Part shown: positions 1 to 8,447 of the stretch, piece after piece
How positions within the stretch are numbered: the first letter of the stretch is position 1
Layout of the letters: each line of letters begins with the position of its first letter
From: Streptomyces sp. GS7
GTDB taxonomy: Bacteria > Actinomycetota > Actinomycetes > Streptomycetales > Streptomycetaceae
Length of the DNA: 64,000 nt
Direction: 5' to 3'
NCBI RefSeq assembly: GCF_009834125.1
Contig: NZ_CP047146.1
Span: 4,209,501-4,273,500, forward strand
The notes under the pieces: generated by a model
The model's input: only the letters and a program-made list of their open reading frames with translations
The model's database searches: none
What the model was told of the DNA's origin: nothing
Made by a program: the position numbers and the translations under genes

Positions 1-1
1 C

Positions 2-724
2 ATCGACTCCCTCTACCTCTACGACAAATGGGGGCAACCGCTCTCCAGCGAACACTGGGACACCGTCAGCGAACTGGTCAACTGGGTCTGCGACAACTGG
101 GATCAGCCCGACGAGGGGATCTGGGAGACCCGTGGCAAAATCCAGAACTTCCTGTACTCGCAGCTGATGTGCTGGGTGGCCATCGAACGGGCCATGCGGA
201 TCGCCAGGCACCGCGGACTGCCCGCGGACACGCTCCGCTGGGCCCGAGCCCGCGATGCGATCTACCGGCGCATCATGCAGCGCGGATGGTCCGTCGAGCG
301 CAGGGCGTTCGTCCAGCACGAGGGCGACGATGTCCTCGACGCCGCCGTACTGATGATGCCGCTGGCCAAGTTCATCTCCCCGACCGATCCGAAATGGCTC
401 TCCACACTGGACGTGTTGGGCGAGGAGCTGGTGTCCGACTCGCTGGTCTACCGCTACGACCCCAGGAGCAGCCCGGACGGACTGCGCGGCGAAGAGGGCA
501 CCTTCTCGATCTGCTCGTTCTGGTACGTCGAGGCGCTGTCCCGCGCCGGCCGCATCGACGAGGCCCGCCTGGCCTTCGAAAAGATGCTCACGTACGCCAA
601 CCACCTCGGCCTCTACGCCGAGGAAATCGGCCGCACCGGCGAACAGATCGGCAATTTCCCCCAGGCGTTCACGCACCTGGCACTGATCAGCGCGGCATTC
701 AACCTCGACCGGGCCCTCGGGTGA
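2..724 (+). CDS. Glycoside hydrolase family 15 protein, C-terminal part (partial)
   Basis: The reading frame is open from the first bases of the window to the TGA at 722-724, so the start lies outside. The roughly 240 visible residues match the C-terminal half of GH15 (glucoamylase/trehalase-like) proteins: a helical (alpha/alpha)6 barrel with a GIWETRG segment, [17 protein letters not shown] and the closing [23 protein letters not shown] block. The glutamate in YAEEIG is the usual second catalytic acid of the family. GH15 enzymes hydrolyse alpha-glucosidic bonds (glucans, trehalose); the substrate cannot be read here. No signal peptide can be judged. A long gene-free gap follows before the marR operon. 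Confidence 0.9.
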   Translation: MDSLYLYDKWGQPLSSEHWDTVSELVNWVCDNWDQPDEGIWETRGKIQNFLYSQLMCWVAIERAMRIARHRGLPADTLRWARARDAIYRRIMQRGWSVERRAFVQHEGDDVLDAAVLMMPLAKFISPTDPKWLSTLDVLGEELVSDSLVYRYDPRSSPDGLRGEEGTFSICSFWYVEALSRAGRIDEARLAFEKMLTYANHLGLYAEEIGRTGEQIGNFPQAFTHLALISAAFNLDRALG

Positions 725-1018
725 TCACGCGCTGGAGTCATGGGGCACGCCTTCTCAGGCCGCACGGGTCACCGGTCACGGGCGCACGGGAGCGGTTGCC
801 CGCACGACGGGGGCGCGGGACGGGGAATGGGGTACGGGGGGGTGCTGCGTGAGGCGATCGGTTCGGACGGTATCGGCCGAGCGCGCGGCTTCCGTAGTCC
901 CGACACACCGTCCCGGCACACGGTCCTGACGCATGGCCCCGACGCATGGCCTCGATGCACGGCCCATTCTGCGCAGCCCATGACCGCTCAGCCTGCGCAG
1001 ACCAATCTGCACAGGCCA
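725..1018. other. Intergenic region
   Basis: No convincing gene is visible on either strand: the open frames here are arginine- and proline-rich shadows. The stretch separates the GH15 gene from the marR-MFS operon. Its right end runs into the repeat-containing marR promoter region. GCATGGCC-type repeats around 930-965 are the only other pattern noticed. Confidence 0.5.
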
Positions 1019-1065
1019 AACTGGACAGGTGGAACTGTGTAGATTGAACTGGACAGTCTGGACTG
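1019..1065 (+). promoter_or_regulatory. Probable MarR operator/promoter region
   Basis: AACTGGACAG occurs twice as a direct repeat (1019-1028 and 1047-1056). The second copy runs into a perfect palindrome, CAGTCTGGACTG (1054-1065). The region lies 20-66 bp upstream of the marR start and is less GC-rich than its surroundings. MarR proteins usually repress their own promoter through such dyads, so autoregulation is the simplest reading. No clear -35/-10 pair could be fixed. Confidence 0.5.
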
Positions 1066-1084
1066 AAGGAATTATCGTCGAGGC

Positions 1085-1534
1085 ATGGCAACAAGCCCCG
1101 AGGGGATCTCCGAGTCGGCCGTGCGTGCGGCCCGTGATCTGCGCGTGGTGTTCAGCCGCCTGCGCCGCCGACTCAGGGAGATCGCCGACACCCAGGACCT
1201 CACCCCCTCCCAGACCTCCGCACTCACCGTGCTCGGCAAGAGTGAGGACTCCTCCGCCAGCGCCCTGGCCGCAGCGGAGGGGGTCCGCCCCCAGTCGATG
1301 GCGGCCACCCTCGCGGCGCTCGCCCAGCACGGGCTGATCGAGCGCCACCCGGACCCCGCGGACGGCCGCCGGCAGCTGGTCACGCTGACCGCCGCCGGCC
1401 GCGAGCGCGTCGCGGACAACCGGCAGGCTCGCGAGGAGTGGCTGGCCCGCGCCCTCCAGGACCGCTTCACGGAGGGCGAGCGCCGCAGGGTCATCGAGGC
1501 GATGACCCTGCTGGAACGCCTCACTCAGCCGTGA
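1085..1534 (+). CDS. MarR family transcriptional regulator
   Basis: This 149-residue protein has the usual MarR length and layout: an N-terminal dimerisation helix, a winged helix-turn-helix at about residues 45-105, and the wing signature DPADGRRQLVTLT followed by AAGRERV. It would bind DNA as a dimer and release it on binding a small phenolic or drug-like ligand. Its stop overlaps the GTG start of the downstream MFS transporter (GTGA), so the two are translationally coupled. This is the standard arrangement of a drug-sensing repressor and its efflux pump. The start is the ATG just after the repeat-containing operator; the upstream purine run GAAGGA is a distant Shine-Dalgarno. Confidence 0.9.
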   Translation: MATSPEGISESAVRAARDLRVVFSRLRRRLREIADTQDLTPSQTSALTVLGKSEDSSASALAAAEGVRPQSMAATLAALAQHGLIERHPDPADGRRQLVTLTAAGRERVADNRQAREEWLARALQDRFTEGERRRVIEAMTLLERLTQP

Positions 1535-3102
1535 GCGGCAGGCTCATACGCCGCGCCCGCGCCCCGCGCCGCCCTTCCGGTGGCTCGCCGCAGGACTTCG
1601 ACCGCAAGCTGATCAGCCCGATGATCCTGGGGTCGGTGCTGAACCCGGTCAACTCCTCGATGATCGCGGTCGCCCTGGTGCCGATCGGGACCGCCTTCGG
1701 GGCACCCCCGTCGCAGACGGCATGGCTGGTCTCCGCGCTCTATCTGGCCACCGCCGTCGGCCAGCCCGTCATGGGGCGACTGGTCGACACGTACGGGCCG
1801 CGCCGCCTCTACCTCACCGGTACGGCACTGGTGGGCATCGCCGGACTTCTCGGCGCCCTCGCCCCCTCCCTCGACGCGCTGATCACCGCCCGGGTCCTCC
1901 TCGGTCTCGGCACCTCGGCCGCCTATCCCGCCTCCATGTACCTCACCCGCAGCGAGGCCAAGCGCACGGGCCACGACGGCCCCGCAGGAGTGCTGACCGC
2001 GCTTGCCGTCGCCACCCAGACCATCGCGGTCATCGGCCCCACCCTCGGTGGAGTGCTGATCGGCGTCGGCGGCTGGCGCACCGTCTTCACCGTCAACGTC
2101 CCGCTCGCCCTGGCCTGCCTCTTCCTGGGTGCCCGGCGCCTGCCGAGGTCTCCCGCTCCCGATCCGGCGGACGGTGCCCGGACCGCACGCCTGGGCCGTC
2201 GCGTGGACGTCTTGGGAATGGCGCTGTTCGCCGCACTGCTCACCTTCCTCATGCTCTTCCTGATGCGCCCTCAGGCAGCCGACGGCTACCTGCTGGTGCT
2301 CGCCGGGGCGGCGGCAACCGCCTTCGTGGCACGCGAACTCCGCGTCGCGGAACCCTTTGTCGACCTGAGACTCCTTGCCTGCAGCGCCCCGCTGCAGGCC
2401 ACCTTCGCGCGTCAAGTCCTCAGTTACACCGCCTCCTATGCGTTCCTCTACGGCTTCACCCAATGGCTCGAACAAGCCCGCGGCCTGCACGCGTCCCAGG
2501 CCGGACTGGTCCTGCTGCCGCTCTCCTTGAGCGCATTGGTCGTCAGCGGCATCACCGGACGCCACCAGGCACTGCGCGCCAAACTCCTCATCGGCAGTAC
2601 CGTCCAGATCGCCGCCTGCGGCACGCTCCTGCTCGTCCATCCCACCGGCGCGGCCTGGTTGCTCATCGCTGTCAGCACCCTCATGGGCATCCCTCAGGGC
2701 CTCATCGGCCTCGCCAACCAGAGCGCCCTCTACCACCAGGCCGACCCCGAACGGATGGGCTCCGCCTCCGGCCTGCTGCGCACCTTCACCTACCTCGGCG
2801 CGATGATCGCCTCCGCCGCCAACGCCGCCTTCTTCCCCCGCCGTGCCCAGACCACCGGCCTGCACCACCTCGCCCTCTTCATGCTCGGCGGCGCCGTGCT
2901 GCTCCTGATAGCCACCGCCGTGGACAGCTCACTGCGCCGCCCGAACCGCCTGAATCGCCCGGATGCGACCGCGCCGGACGGCACCGAGAGCGCGGACTGC
3001 ACGGACGGAGCGGTGGATACGCGCGGCCCGGCGGAGGTGGAAGGCGTGGCGGGCACGGACGGAGCCGGTGGTCCGGCCGACGGGAAAGGAAGAGCCGATT
3101 AA
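1531..3102 (+). CDS. MFS drug-efflux transporter
   Basis: About 523 residues; the GTG at 1531 overlaps the marR stop and is preferred over upstream ATGs inside marR. The protein has many hydrophobic helices, the loop motif GRLVDTYGPRRLYL between helices 2 and 3, and the helix 5 segment IGPTLGGVLIGVGGWR typical of proton antiporters. These mark a drug:H+ antiporter of the DHA2 type. The tail after about residue 465 is a hydrophilic, Asp/Gly/Ala-rich extension that is probably cytoplasmic and disordered. Coupling to marR suggests induced export of a toxic or endogenous small molecule; the substrate is unknown. Confidence 0.9.
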   Translation: MSGRLIRRARAPRRPSGGSPQDFDRKLISPMILGSVLNPVNSSMIAVALVPIGTAFGAPPSQTAWLVSALYLATAVGQPVMGRLVDTYGPRRLYLTGTALVGIAGLLGALAPSLDALITARVLLGLGTSAAYPASMYLTRSEAKRTGHDGPAGVLTALAVATQTIAVIGPTLGGVLIGVGGWRTVFTVNVPLALACLFLGARRLPRSPAPDPADGARTARLGRRVDVLGMALFAALLTFLMLFLMRPQAADGYLLVLAGAAATAFVARELRVAEPFVDLRLLACSAPLQATFARQVLSYTASYAFLYGFTQWLEQARGLHASQAGLVLLPLSLSALVVSGITGRHQALRAKLLIGSTVQIAACGTLLLVHPTGAAWLLIAVSTLMGIPQGLIGLANQSALYHQADPERMGSASGLLRTFTYLGAMIASAANAAFFPRRAQTTGLHHLALFMLGGAVLLLIATAVDSSLRRPNRLNRPDATAPDGTESADCTDGAVDTRGPAEVEGVAGTDGAGGPADGKGRAD

Positions 3103-3276
3103 GGGCCGCGCCGCCAACTCCCTTCCGTGGCAGGCGATTCCCACCAGGGCACCCCCGCCATGGAAGATGCCCGACCACGGGCACACCCCGCCCAGGGGCA
3201 CTTCTCATCACGTCCCATCACCGCACATCCCCCATCAGGTCACGTTCATCACCTCTCAGAAAGACCCACACATCGC

Positions 3277-3861
3277 ATGTCCCTCACCACTCTTGACGCA
3301 CGTACCGCACTCGTCCTGATAGACCTGCAACGCGGCATCGTCGGCCTCCCGGCCGTCCCGCACAGCGGTGAAGAAGTCGTCTCCCGCGCGGCCCGACTCG
3401 CCGACGCCTTCCGCTCCCACGGCGCTCCGGTCGTCCTCGTACGGGTCACCGCCGCGGCCGACGGAGCGGACCGCGTTCCGGGGCGCACGGAGACCCGGCA
3501 GCGGAACGCCACCCCGCCCCCGGGCTGGGACACCATCGTCGACGAACTGTCCGGCCACCCCGAGGACATCCTCGTCACCAAGCGCAACTGGGGTGCCTTC
3601 CACGGCACCGACCTCGACCTTCAGCTGCGCCGCCGTGGCATCACCCAGATCGTCCTCGGCGGTGTCGCCACCAGCATCGGAGTGGAATCCACCGCCCGTG
3701 CCGCTCACGAGCACGGCTACCACGTCACGCTGGCCACCGACGCCATGAGCGACGTGGATCCCGAGGCTCACCGCAACAGCATCGAGCGCATCTTCCCCCG
3801 TCTCGGCGAGAGCGGGACGACTGCGGAGGTCATCGATCTCCTCGCCGCGACCCGCGGCTGA
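3277..3861 (+). CDS. Isochorismatase-fold cysteine-hydrolase-like protein
   Basis: A 194-residue protein with the isochorismatase-like alpha/beta fold. The start at 3277 (MSLTTLDART) is chosen because upstream sequence is not family-like. Asp16 (ALVLIDLQRG) and Lys102 (ILVTKRNWGAF) of the family triad are present. The position of the nucleophilic cysteine in GVATSIGVESTAR is occupied by glycine (Gly135), as in true isochorismatases and some uncharacterised actinobacterial members. A Cys-dependent amidohydrolase role (nicotinamidase-like) is therefore unlikely. It follows the MFS gene on the same strand after about 170 bp with no clear coupling. Confidence 0.85.
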   Translation: MSLTTLDARTALVLIDLQRGIVGLPAVPHSGEEVVSRAARLADAFRSHGAPVVLVRVTAAADGADRVPGRTETRQRNATPPPGWDTIVDELSGHPEDILVTKRNWGAFHGTDLDLQLRRRGITQIVLGGVATSIGVESTARAAHEHGYHVTLATDAMSDVDPEAHRNSIERIFPRLGESGTTAEVIDLLAATRG

Positions 3862-4054
3862 CATCCCGCTGACGCGTACTCCGTGAATCCCCTCATGCCG
3901 GCTCCCCTCATGCCTGCCGTTCCCGGTCCGGATCGAGTACCGATTCCGGAGAACAGTGCATCATCCGGCGGGGCGCGCCCGCATCGGCCCTCGGGTCGGC
4001 ATGCCTGCTCAACCCCTGGGGTGAAGGAACGGGGGATTCCCCGGTGGTCCGGCT

Positions 4055-4079
4055 GCCGGGTGCGCGGCGGGCACCCGGC
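4055..4079. terminator. Hairpin between convergent genes
   Basis: GCCGGGTGC (4055-4063) pairs perfectly with GCACCCGGC (4071-4079) around a 7-nt loop. It lies between the isochorismatase-like gene and the convergent phosphatase gene and has no U-tract. It could act as a bidirectional, Streptomyces-style terminator. Confidence 0.5.
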
Positions 4080-4112
4080 GCTCCGCGCAGTCCGCGTCGT
4101 CGTACGTCGCCG

Positions 4113-4847
4113 CTATGCGTCCCCTGGCAGCAGGTGCTGGTTGACCTGGCGGAAGTGCCAGGCGCCCTTGGTATGGGTGAAGACCCAGACGAGGTCGAAG
4201 CGGTCCGGCCATTTGGCGGGGACGCCGGAGCCGGATGCGCCGAGAGCCTTGACGATACCGGGGATGCGGCTGTGCTCCCAGCAGATCAGTACCGGCTGGG
4301 TGGCGGCCACGGCCGCCTTGGCCAGGGCGGCTTCCTGGGACTCGGCATACGTCAGATCCAGCTTGATGCCCATCTTGTGGGCCAGCGGCGTGACCGTCTG
4401 CCGCATGCGATGGGCGCCCGCGTTGGGGCCCTGGTCGGTGGCGGCGTAGATCGTCCGCGGGTGCACGATGCCGGCCGGCAGGGGGTGACCTTGCGGCGGG
4501 TCGAAGAGCTTGGGCAGCGCGTTGGCCCGGTCCCAGCCGCGCTGGGTGAGGGACTTGTGGTCCTTGTGGCCGTGCTCGTCGATACCGGGGTGCTGGGAGT
4601 CCGGCTTCTCGCCATGCCTGATGATCATGATGACGGTGCCGTCGGACGCGGCGATTCCGGCGGCAGGTGCGCCGGAGGGCTCGGTCGCCGTCTTCTTGCC
4701 ACCTCCCTTGTGGCCGCCGCAGCCGGCGAGCACCACCGGCGCGGCTGCCGCCAGGCCGGCCAGCACCCATCGCCGGCTGACCGCCGGTTGGTCGACGGCG
4801 GTCGGTGAGGGTGACGGCACAGGCGCAGATGTCCGGCTCTGCTTCAT
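4113..4847 (-). CDS. Exported histidine phosphatase family lipoprotein
   Basis: 244 residues, ATG at 4847 with a strong GGAGGAGG ribosome binding site. The N-terminus carries a twin-arginine motif (SRRWVLAG), a hydrophobic stretch and a lipobox LAGC (Cys43), so it is probably exported by Tat and lipidated on the outer face of the membrane. The mature part has the histidine-phosphatase signature IIRHGEK (Arg77-His78-Gly79) and a second active-site segment CWEHSRI (Glu191-His192). The phosphate source is unknown; secreted members often act on phosphate esters. The gene is monocistronic and convergent with the isochorismatase-like gene. Confidence 0.88.
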   Translation of the reverse strand: MKQSRTSAPVPSPSPTAVDQPAVSRRWVLAGLAAAAPVVLAGCGGHKGGGKKTATEPSGAPAAGIAASDGTVIMIIRHGEKPDSQHPGIDEHGHKDHKSLTQRGWDRANALPKLFDPPQGHPLPAGIVHPRTIYAATDQGPNAGAHRMRQTVTPLAHKMGIKLDLTYAESQEAALAKAAVAATQPVLICWEHSRIPGIVKALGASGSGVPAKWPDRFDLVWVFTHTKGAWHFRQVNQHLLPGDA

Positions 4848-4963
4848 CTGGAATTCCTCCTCCGTGTAGTGGAAAGACTCGATGTTGCGGCAGTAGAGCA
4901 CGCCTGTCTGAGAATGCCCGCCCAGTGGTGCCGGGAAGGTGCAGACGGCTTCCGTACGCCTGT

Positions 4964-5146
4964 TCAGGCGGGCAGGGCGTCGAGCGCCGCGCCACGGGTG
5001 CGGTGCGCGTCCGGGTCGCCTTGCTTCGGCGCGTGCGGGACGAACCCGCCGGTGCCGAGGAGCATGGTGACGCCGGTGGCCCGTAGCGTCGCGACGCTGT
5101 GGTGCGGTGGCTGTGGGAATTCCGGGCCTTGGTCGGATCGACGCAT
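4964..5146 (-). pseudogene. Possible flavoprotein-type C-terminal remnant
   Basis: A 60-codon frame contains VATLRATGVTMLLGTGGFVPHAP, which resembles the C-terminal end of flavoprotein-family (Dfp-like) proteins. The rest of the gene is absent and the neighbouring sequence on the other strand is also decayed. The resemblance is from memory and short, so this is a weak call. Confidence 0.25.
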
Positions 5147-5316
5147 TCCCCGCCCGAGGCGTCGGGGTGCGGATCGGCTGCAACCGCTGCTTCCACGCGG
5201 GCTGTTCGGCCGTGCGCAAGGCCGTCCTCAGCGGCGAACACGGGGCCGCTGCCACACCTTCCGGTCCACCACCCCGGACCCGCGCTGCCGCCGGTGGAGA
5301 GGGTGACCGTCTGGGC

Positions 5317-5406
5317 GGCACCTTCCGCGACTGCGGCGTGCGCGACTTCGACATCGTCCGCTGGGTCACCGGCCGTGAGGCCACCGAAATGTACGCCGCC
5401 GGTGGC
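5317..5406 (+). pseudogene. Gfo/Idh/MocA-type dehydrogenase remnant
   Basis: About 30 codons reading GTFRDCGVRDFDIVRWVTGR then EATEMYAAG match the inositol-dehydrogenase-like segment that follows the substrate-binding lysine in Gfo/Idh/MocA oxidoreductases. Nothing before or after belongs to that family. The fragment runs in frame into a TetR-like segment, so the region is a mosaic of gene pieces rather than a functional gene. Confidence 0.45.
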
Positions 5407-5415
5407 AGCCACGGG

Positions 5416-5905
5416 CAGTTCACCGCGGCAGCGATCCGGCTGGCCGACGCCGGCGGGCTGTCAGCGGCCTCCGTACGGCAGTCGGCTGGGGAACCGGGCA
5501 CCGGACCCGCGTCGCTCTACCGCCAGGTGGTGGGCCGGGACGACCTGGTGGACCTCATGGTGGACGCCGCGACCGGCGAGATCGGCCTCACCGCGGAACC
5601 GACCGGGGCCCGGTGGCGGACCCGGTCGCGCCGGCCACCCGTACGCGGCGGGTCCAACTCCGGTACCCCTGGCTACTGGAGGGGCGCCGGAGCCGATGCG
5701 GACGGGCCCGCGCGGGCTGGACCACCTCGCATTCGCCCTCCGCGCGCTGGCTCCGGTGCACGGGGTGACCGGCCCCGCCGAGCTGGAGGCGGTCGCCGTA
5801 CTGACCGCCCTGATCGCCATGCTCGTCCGAACCGAGCCGGAGAGCCACCGCTCGCCCGGCGCCCACCGGACGGCCCAGGCGGCGTATCTCACCGCGGCTG
5901 CCCGG
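5416..5905 (+). pseudogene. TetR family regulator, frameshifted remnant
   Basis: From about 5416 to 5631 the frame reads like a TetR helix-turn-helix: AAIRLADAGGLSAASVRQ and GPASLYRQVVGRDDLVDLMV. The C-terminal ligand domain continues in a different frame from about 5696 (GLDHLAFALRALAPVHGVTG, then LTALIAMLVRTEPE) to about 5905. At least one indel separates the halves and the N-terminus is replaced by foreign sequence, so this is a broken regulator. Its former target may have been the neighbouring KAS III/ACP cluster, but nothing proves it. Confidence 0.55.
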
Positions 5906-5935
5906 CGCAGGACGCCGGCGATCGGTTCGATCGGG

Positions 5936-6952
5936 TCATCCGCAAGGCACTTGAGGGCCTTTTGGCCCCGCAGCCTGAGAGTGCGGGTGCGTCGGATGCT
6001 GCGGGGCACCGCTGACCGCGCCCTGCGGATCGGGGCGACCCGGGGCATCCGGATACCGGCAGTACGGGAGGTCCCGCAGCGGCCGATCCCGCAGGAAGCG
6101 GGTGACCAAGTCGGCGTACTCGGCGTCCCGTTCGAGATGGGCCATATGGTCCGCGTCGCGGATCAGGAGGAAGGCCGCGTCGGCGATGGTGGCCGCGACG
6201 GCGCGGTTCTCCTCCGGCGAGCTGGTGCAGTCGTGCTCACCGGTGAAGACGAGCGTGCGGACGGTGTCGATGCCGCCCGGCGGGTAGAGATCGACGTCCA
6301 GCAGGCGTTCGTGGCAGGCGGCGTGCCGCAGGGCGGCGCTGTAGGAGGTCCGCATGAGCTGCCGCTCCAGCATCCGGGCGACCGCCGGCCCCTGTGCGAC
6401 CTCGTGCCGGGTGGCGCTGTTGACCAGCATGTCGACGACCTTGCGGGCGTAGTCCTGCCGGGCGGAGTCGTCGGCGGGCGCGCCGGTGCCGGTGCCGGCG
6501 TCGGCGCCGATGAGCTCAAGTCCCTGGCGGACGACGGCAGTCAGGCGCGGTCCGACGCGGGGTGTGGCGCCGGCGAGGATCAGGCGCGCCACGCGATCCG
6601 GGTGGGCCTGGGCCAGGCGGTAGGCGATGGGGGCGCCGTAGGAGGCGCCGAGCAGATTGACCCGGGGCACGGCGAGCTGGTCGATGGCGTGCAGCGCCGC
6701 GTCCGCCAGCACGTCGAAGCCGGCGGTCGAGGCCAGGTCGCCGGCGCTGCCGGTGCCGGGCAGGTCCATCAGCATCAGCGTGGTGTGCTCCGTGAGCCGC
6801 CGTTCCAGCCGAGGCCAGGAGTACATGTCCTGGAGCGCGCCGCCGATCAGCACCAGTGGTTCGGTGCCGCACGGGCGCCGGGCCGGGACGATGCGGCAGG
6901 CGTACGCCATGTCCCGCAGGGTCAGCGCAAGGAGGCGTTCGTCGGTGTCCAC
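5936..6952 (-). CDS. Alpha/beta hydrolase, possibly a thioesterase
   Basis: 338 residues, GTG start three bases after the stop of the acyl carrier protein gene, so almost certainly co-translated with it. It has the alpha/beta-hydrolase nucleophile elbow LGASYGAP (Gly-Ala-Ser-Tyr-Gly), an acid in FTGEHDCTS and the histidine in RDADHMAHLE: a complete Ser/Asp/His triad. A linker of about 45 residues rich in Pro, Gln and Gly follows the fold at the C-terminus. Being third in a KAS III / ACP / hydrolase operon suggests it releases or transfers an acyl chain carried by the ACP. That role is inferred only from context. Confidence 0.85.
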   Translation of the reverse strand: MDTDERLLALTLRDMAYACRIVPARRPCGTEPLVLIGGALQDMYSWPRLERRLTEHTTLMLMDLPGTGSAGDLASTAGFDVLADAALHAIDQLAVPRVNLLGASYGAPIAYRLAQAHPDRVARLILAGATPRVGPRLTAVVRQGLELIGADAGTGTGAPADDSARQDYARKVVDMLVNSATRHEVAQGPAVARMLERQLMRTSYSAALRHAACHERLLDVDLYPPGGIDTVRTLVFTGEHDCTSSPEENRAVAATIADAAFLLIRDADHMAHLERDAEYADLVTRFLRDRPLRDLPYCRYPDAPGRPDPQGAVSGAPQHPTHPHSQAAGPKGPQVPCG

Positions 6953-6955
6953 GGG

Positions 6956-7198
6956 TCAGTCCCGGACGGCGACGGCGGACGCGCGCCGCGCGATGAGGTC
7001 GGCGAGTTCGGCGACGGTCGCCGCTTTGGACAGCTCGTCCTCGTCGATGACCAGGCCCATGTTGTCTTCGAGCACCATGGACAGCACCGTGACGGCCATG
7101 GAGTCGACACCGGCCTGCGCCAGCGTCGCATCCGGAACGATGGGTTCTGCCGGCAACGCGGCGTGCCCGGTGAGGATCTTCTTCAGCTGGACGAACAT
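6956..7198 (-). CDS. Acyl carrier protein
   Basis: 80 residues, ATG at 7198 with AGGGAAGTGACC upstream. It is a small acidic four-helix carrier with the phosphopantetheine attachment motif AGVDSMAV (Ser33). The sequence departs from the housekeeping FabC/AcpP type, pointing to a dedicated pathway. The gene lies between the KAS III gene (about 88 bp upstream) and the alpha/beta hydrolase (3 bp downstream). This suggests KAS III loads or condenses an acyl unit on this carrier. Confidence 0.9.
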   Translation of the reverse strand: MFVQLKKILTGHAALPAEPIVPDATLAQAGVDSMAVTVLSMVLEDNMGLVIDEDELSKAATVAELADLIARRASAVAVRD

Positions 7199-7286
7199 GG
7201 TCACTTCCCTTACGGAGACGGCGGCGGATCCGTGGGGGAGACGACGGACGGATCCCTGACTGAGGCGCGGGGCGACGGCGCGGCGG

Positions 7287-8330
7287 TCATAGCTCGGCAC
7301 AAACCCCCGCGGGCCACACGAGCGTGGTGGCGGCCCAGGCGAGTCCGCTGCCGAAGGCGACCACCAGCACCCGATGGCCGGGCTGCAGCGATCCCCTGGC
7401 CGCGGCGTGCGCCAGCAGCAAGGGGATCGAGGCGGCGGCGGTGTTCCCCACCTCGGCGATGTTGGACGGCACCCGCTCCGGAGGAATGCCCAGCGCCGCG
7501 GCGACGCCCGCGCTGATCCTGGCGTTGGCCTGATGGACGATCAACCGGTCGACGTCCGCCGGCTCCCATCCCGCGGCCGAGGCCGCCCGGGTGGCGGCGG
7601 CGACCATCCGGCGGATGGCATGCCGCAGGACCTCGTTGCCGTGCATCCGTACGGAGAAGTCGGCCTTCGGCGCCGAGTGCCGGCTGTCCCGGTTCCGCGA
7701 TCCGCCGACCGGGATCACGATGGCGTCGCCGCGCTCGCCGTCGCTGCCCCACACCACCTCCCCCAGGGCACCGGCCTGGCCCGGGCGTCCGGCCTCCAGG
7801 ACGACGGCGCCGGCACCGTCCCCGAAGATGGGCGCGGTCGACCGGTCCTCGGGGTCGATGATCGCCGACATGGTCTCGGCCCCCACGACGAGCACCCGCC
7901 CGGCCGTACCGGAGCGGATCAGCCCGGCCGCCACCGTCGAGGCGTAGACGAACCCCGAGCATCCCGCGGAGATGTCGAAGGCCGCCACGTTGCCGAGCCC
8001 CAACCGGGCGGCCACGTCCGGAGCGGTGGCCGGACACGGGTGGTCCGGTGTCGTGGTGGCCAGTACGACAGCGTCGACCGAGGAGATGCCGGCGGACCGC
8101 AGGGCGCGGGAGCCGGCCTCACATGCCAGGTCGCCGGTGGCCGTCTTCGGGTCGGCCCGGCGGCGTACCGCGATGCCGATGCGCTCGCGGATCCAGGTGT
8201 CGGAGGTGTCCAGATGGGAGCAGAGCTCGTCGTTGGTCACCTCGTGGGGCGGCAGCCAGGCCCCGAGCCCGGTCAGTACCGCGGTGGTGGCTGCCGCTGG
8301 GGTCTTCGACCTGTCCTCCGACTGATACAT
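7287..8330 (-). CDS. 3-oxoacyl-ACP synthase III (KAS III) family protein
   Basis: 347 residues from ATG 8330. The thiolase fold carries the KAS III triad: Cys124 in ISAGCSGFVYA, His266 in LIVHQANARI and Asn296 in EVGNTAAAS. KAS III enzymes condense acyl-CoA with malonyl-ACP, and some pathway-specific relatives act instead as acyltransferases. It heads an operon with an ACP and an alpha/beta hydrolase, without KAS I/II, ketoreductase or transacylase genes. A short special acyl unit is more likely than general fatty-acid synthesis. The upstream DNA is unusually AT-rich, consistent with a promoter just before the start. Confidence 0.9.
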   Translation of the reverse strand: MYQSEDRSKTPAAATTAVLTGLGAWLPPHEVTNDELCSHLDTSDTWIRERIGIAVRRRADPKTATGDLACEAGSRALRSAGISSVDAVVLATTTPDHPCPATAPDVAARLGLGNVAAFDISAGCSGFVYASTVAAGLIRSGTAGRVLVVGAETMSAIIDPEDRSTAPIFGDGAGAVVLEAGRPGQAGALGEVVWGSDGERGDAIVIPVGGSRNRDSRHSAPKADFSVRMHGNEVLRHAIRRMVAAATRAASAAGWEPADVDRLIVHQANARISAGVAAALGIPPERVPSNIAEVGNTAAASIPLLLAHAAARGSLQPGHRVLVVAFGSGLAWAATTLVWPAGVCAEL

Positions 8331-8362
8331 GGGGTAAATGTAATAGATAGGACATAAGGGAG
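8331..8362 (-). promoter_or_regulatory. AT-rich promoter region of the KAS III operon
   Basis: Directly upstream of the KAS III start the minus strand reads TTATGTCCTATCTATTACAT, by far the most AT-rich stretch nearby. It can supply a -10-like TATCTA/TATTAC. No Shine-Dalgarno is evident before the ATG, so a very short leader is possible. The exact hexamers are not assignable by eye. Confidence 0.4.
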
Positions 8363-8447
8363 GTGGTGGAGGGGCCGGGGCGCGTGGCATTGGGGTGCCC
8401 GGACGGCTCATGAGGGCGTCCCGCCCCGGCCGCCCTCGTCAGGCCGG

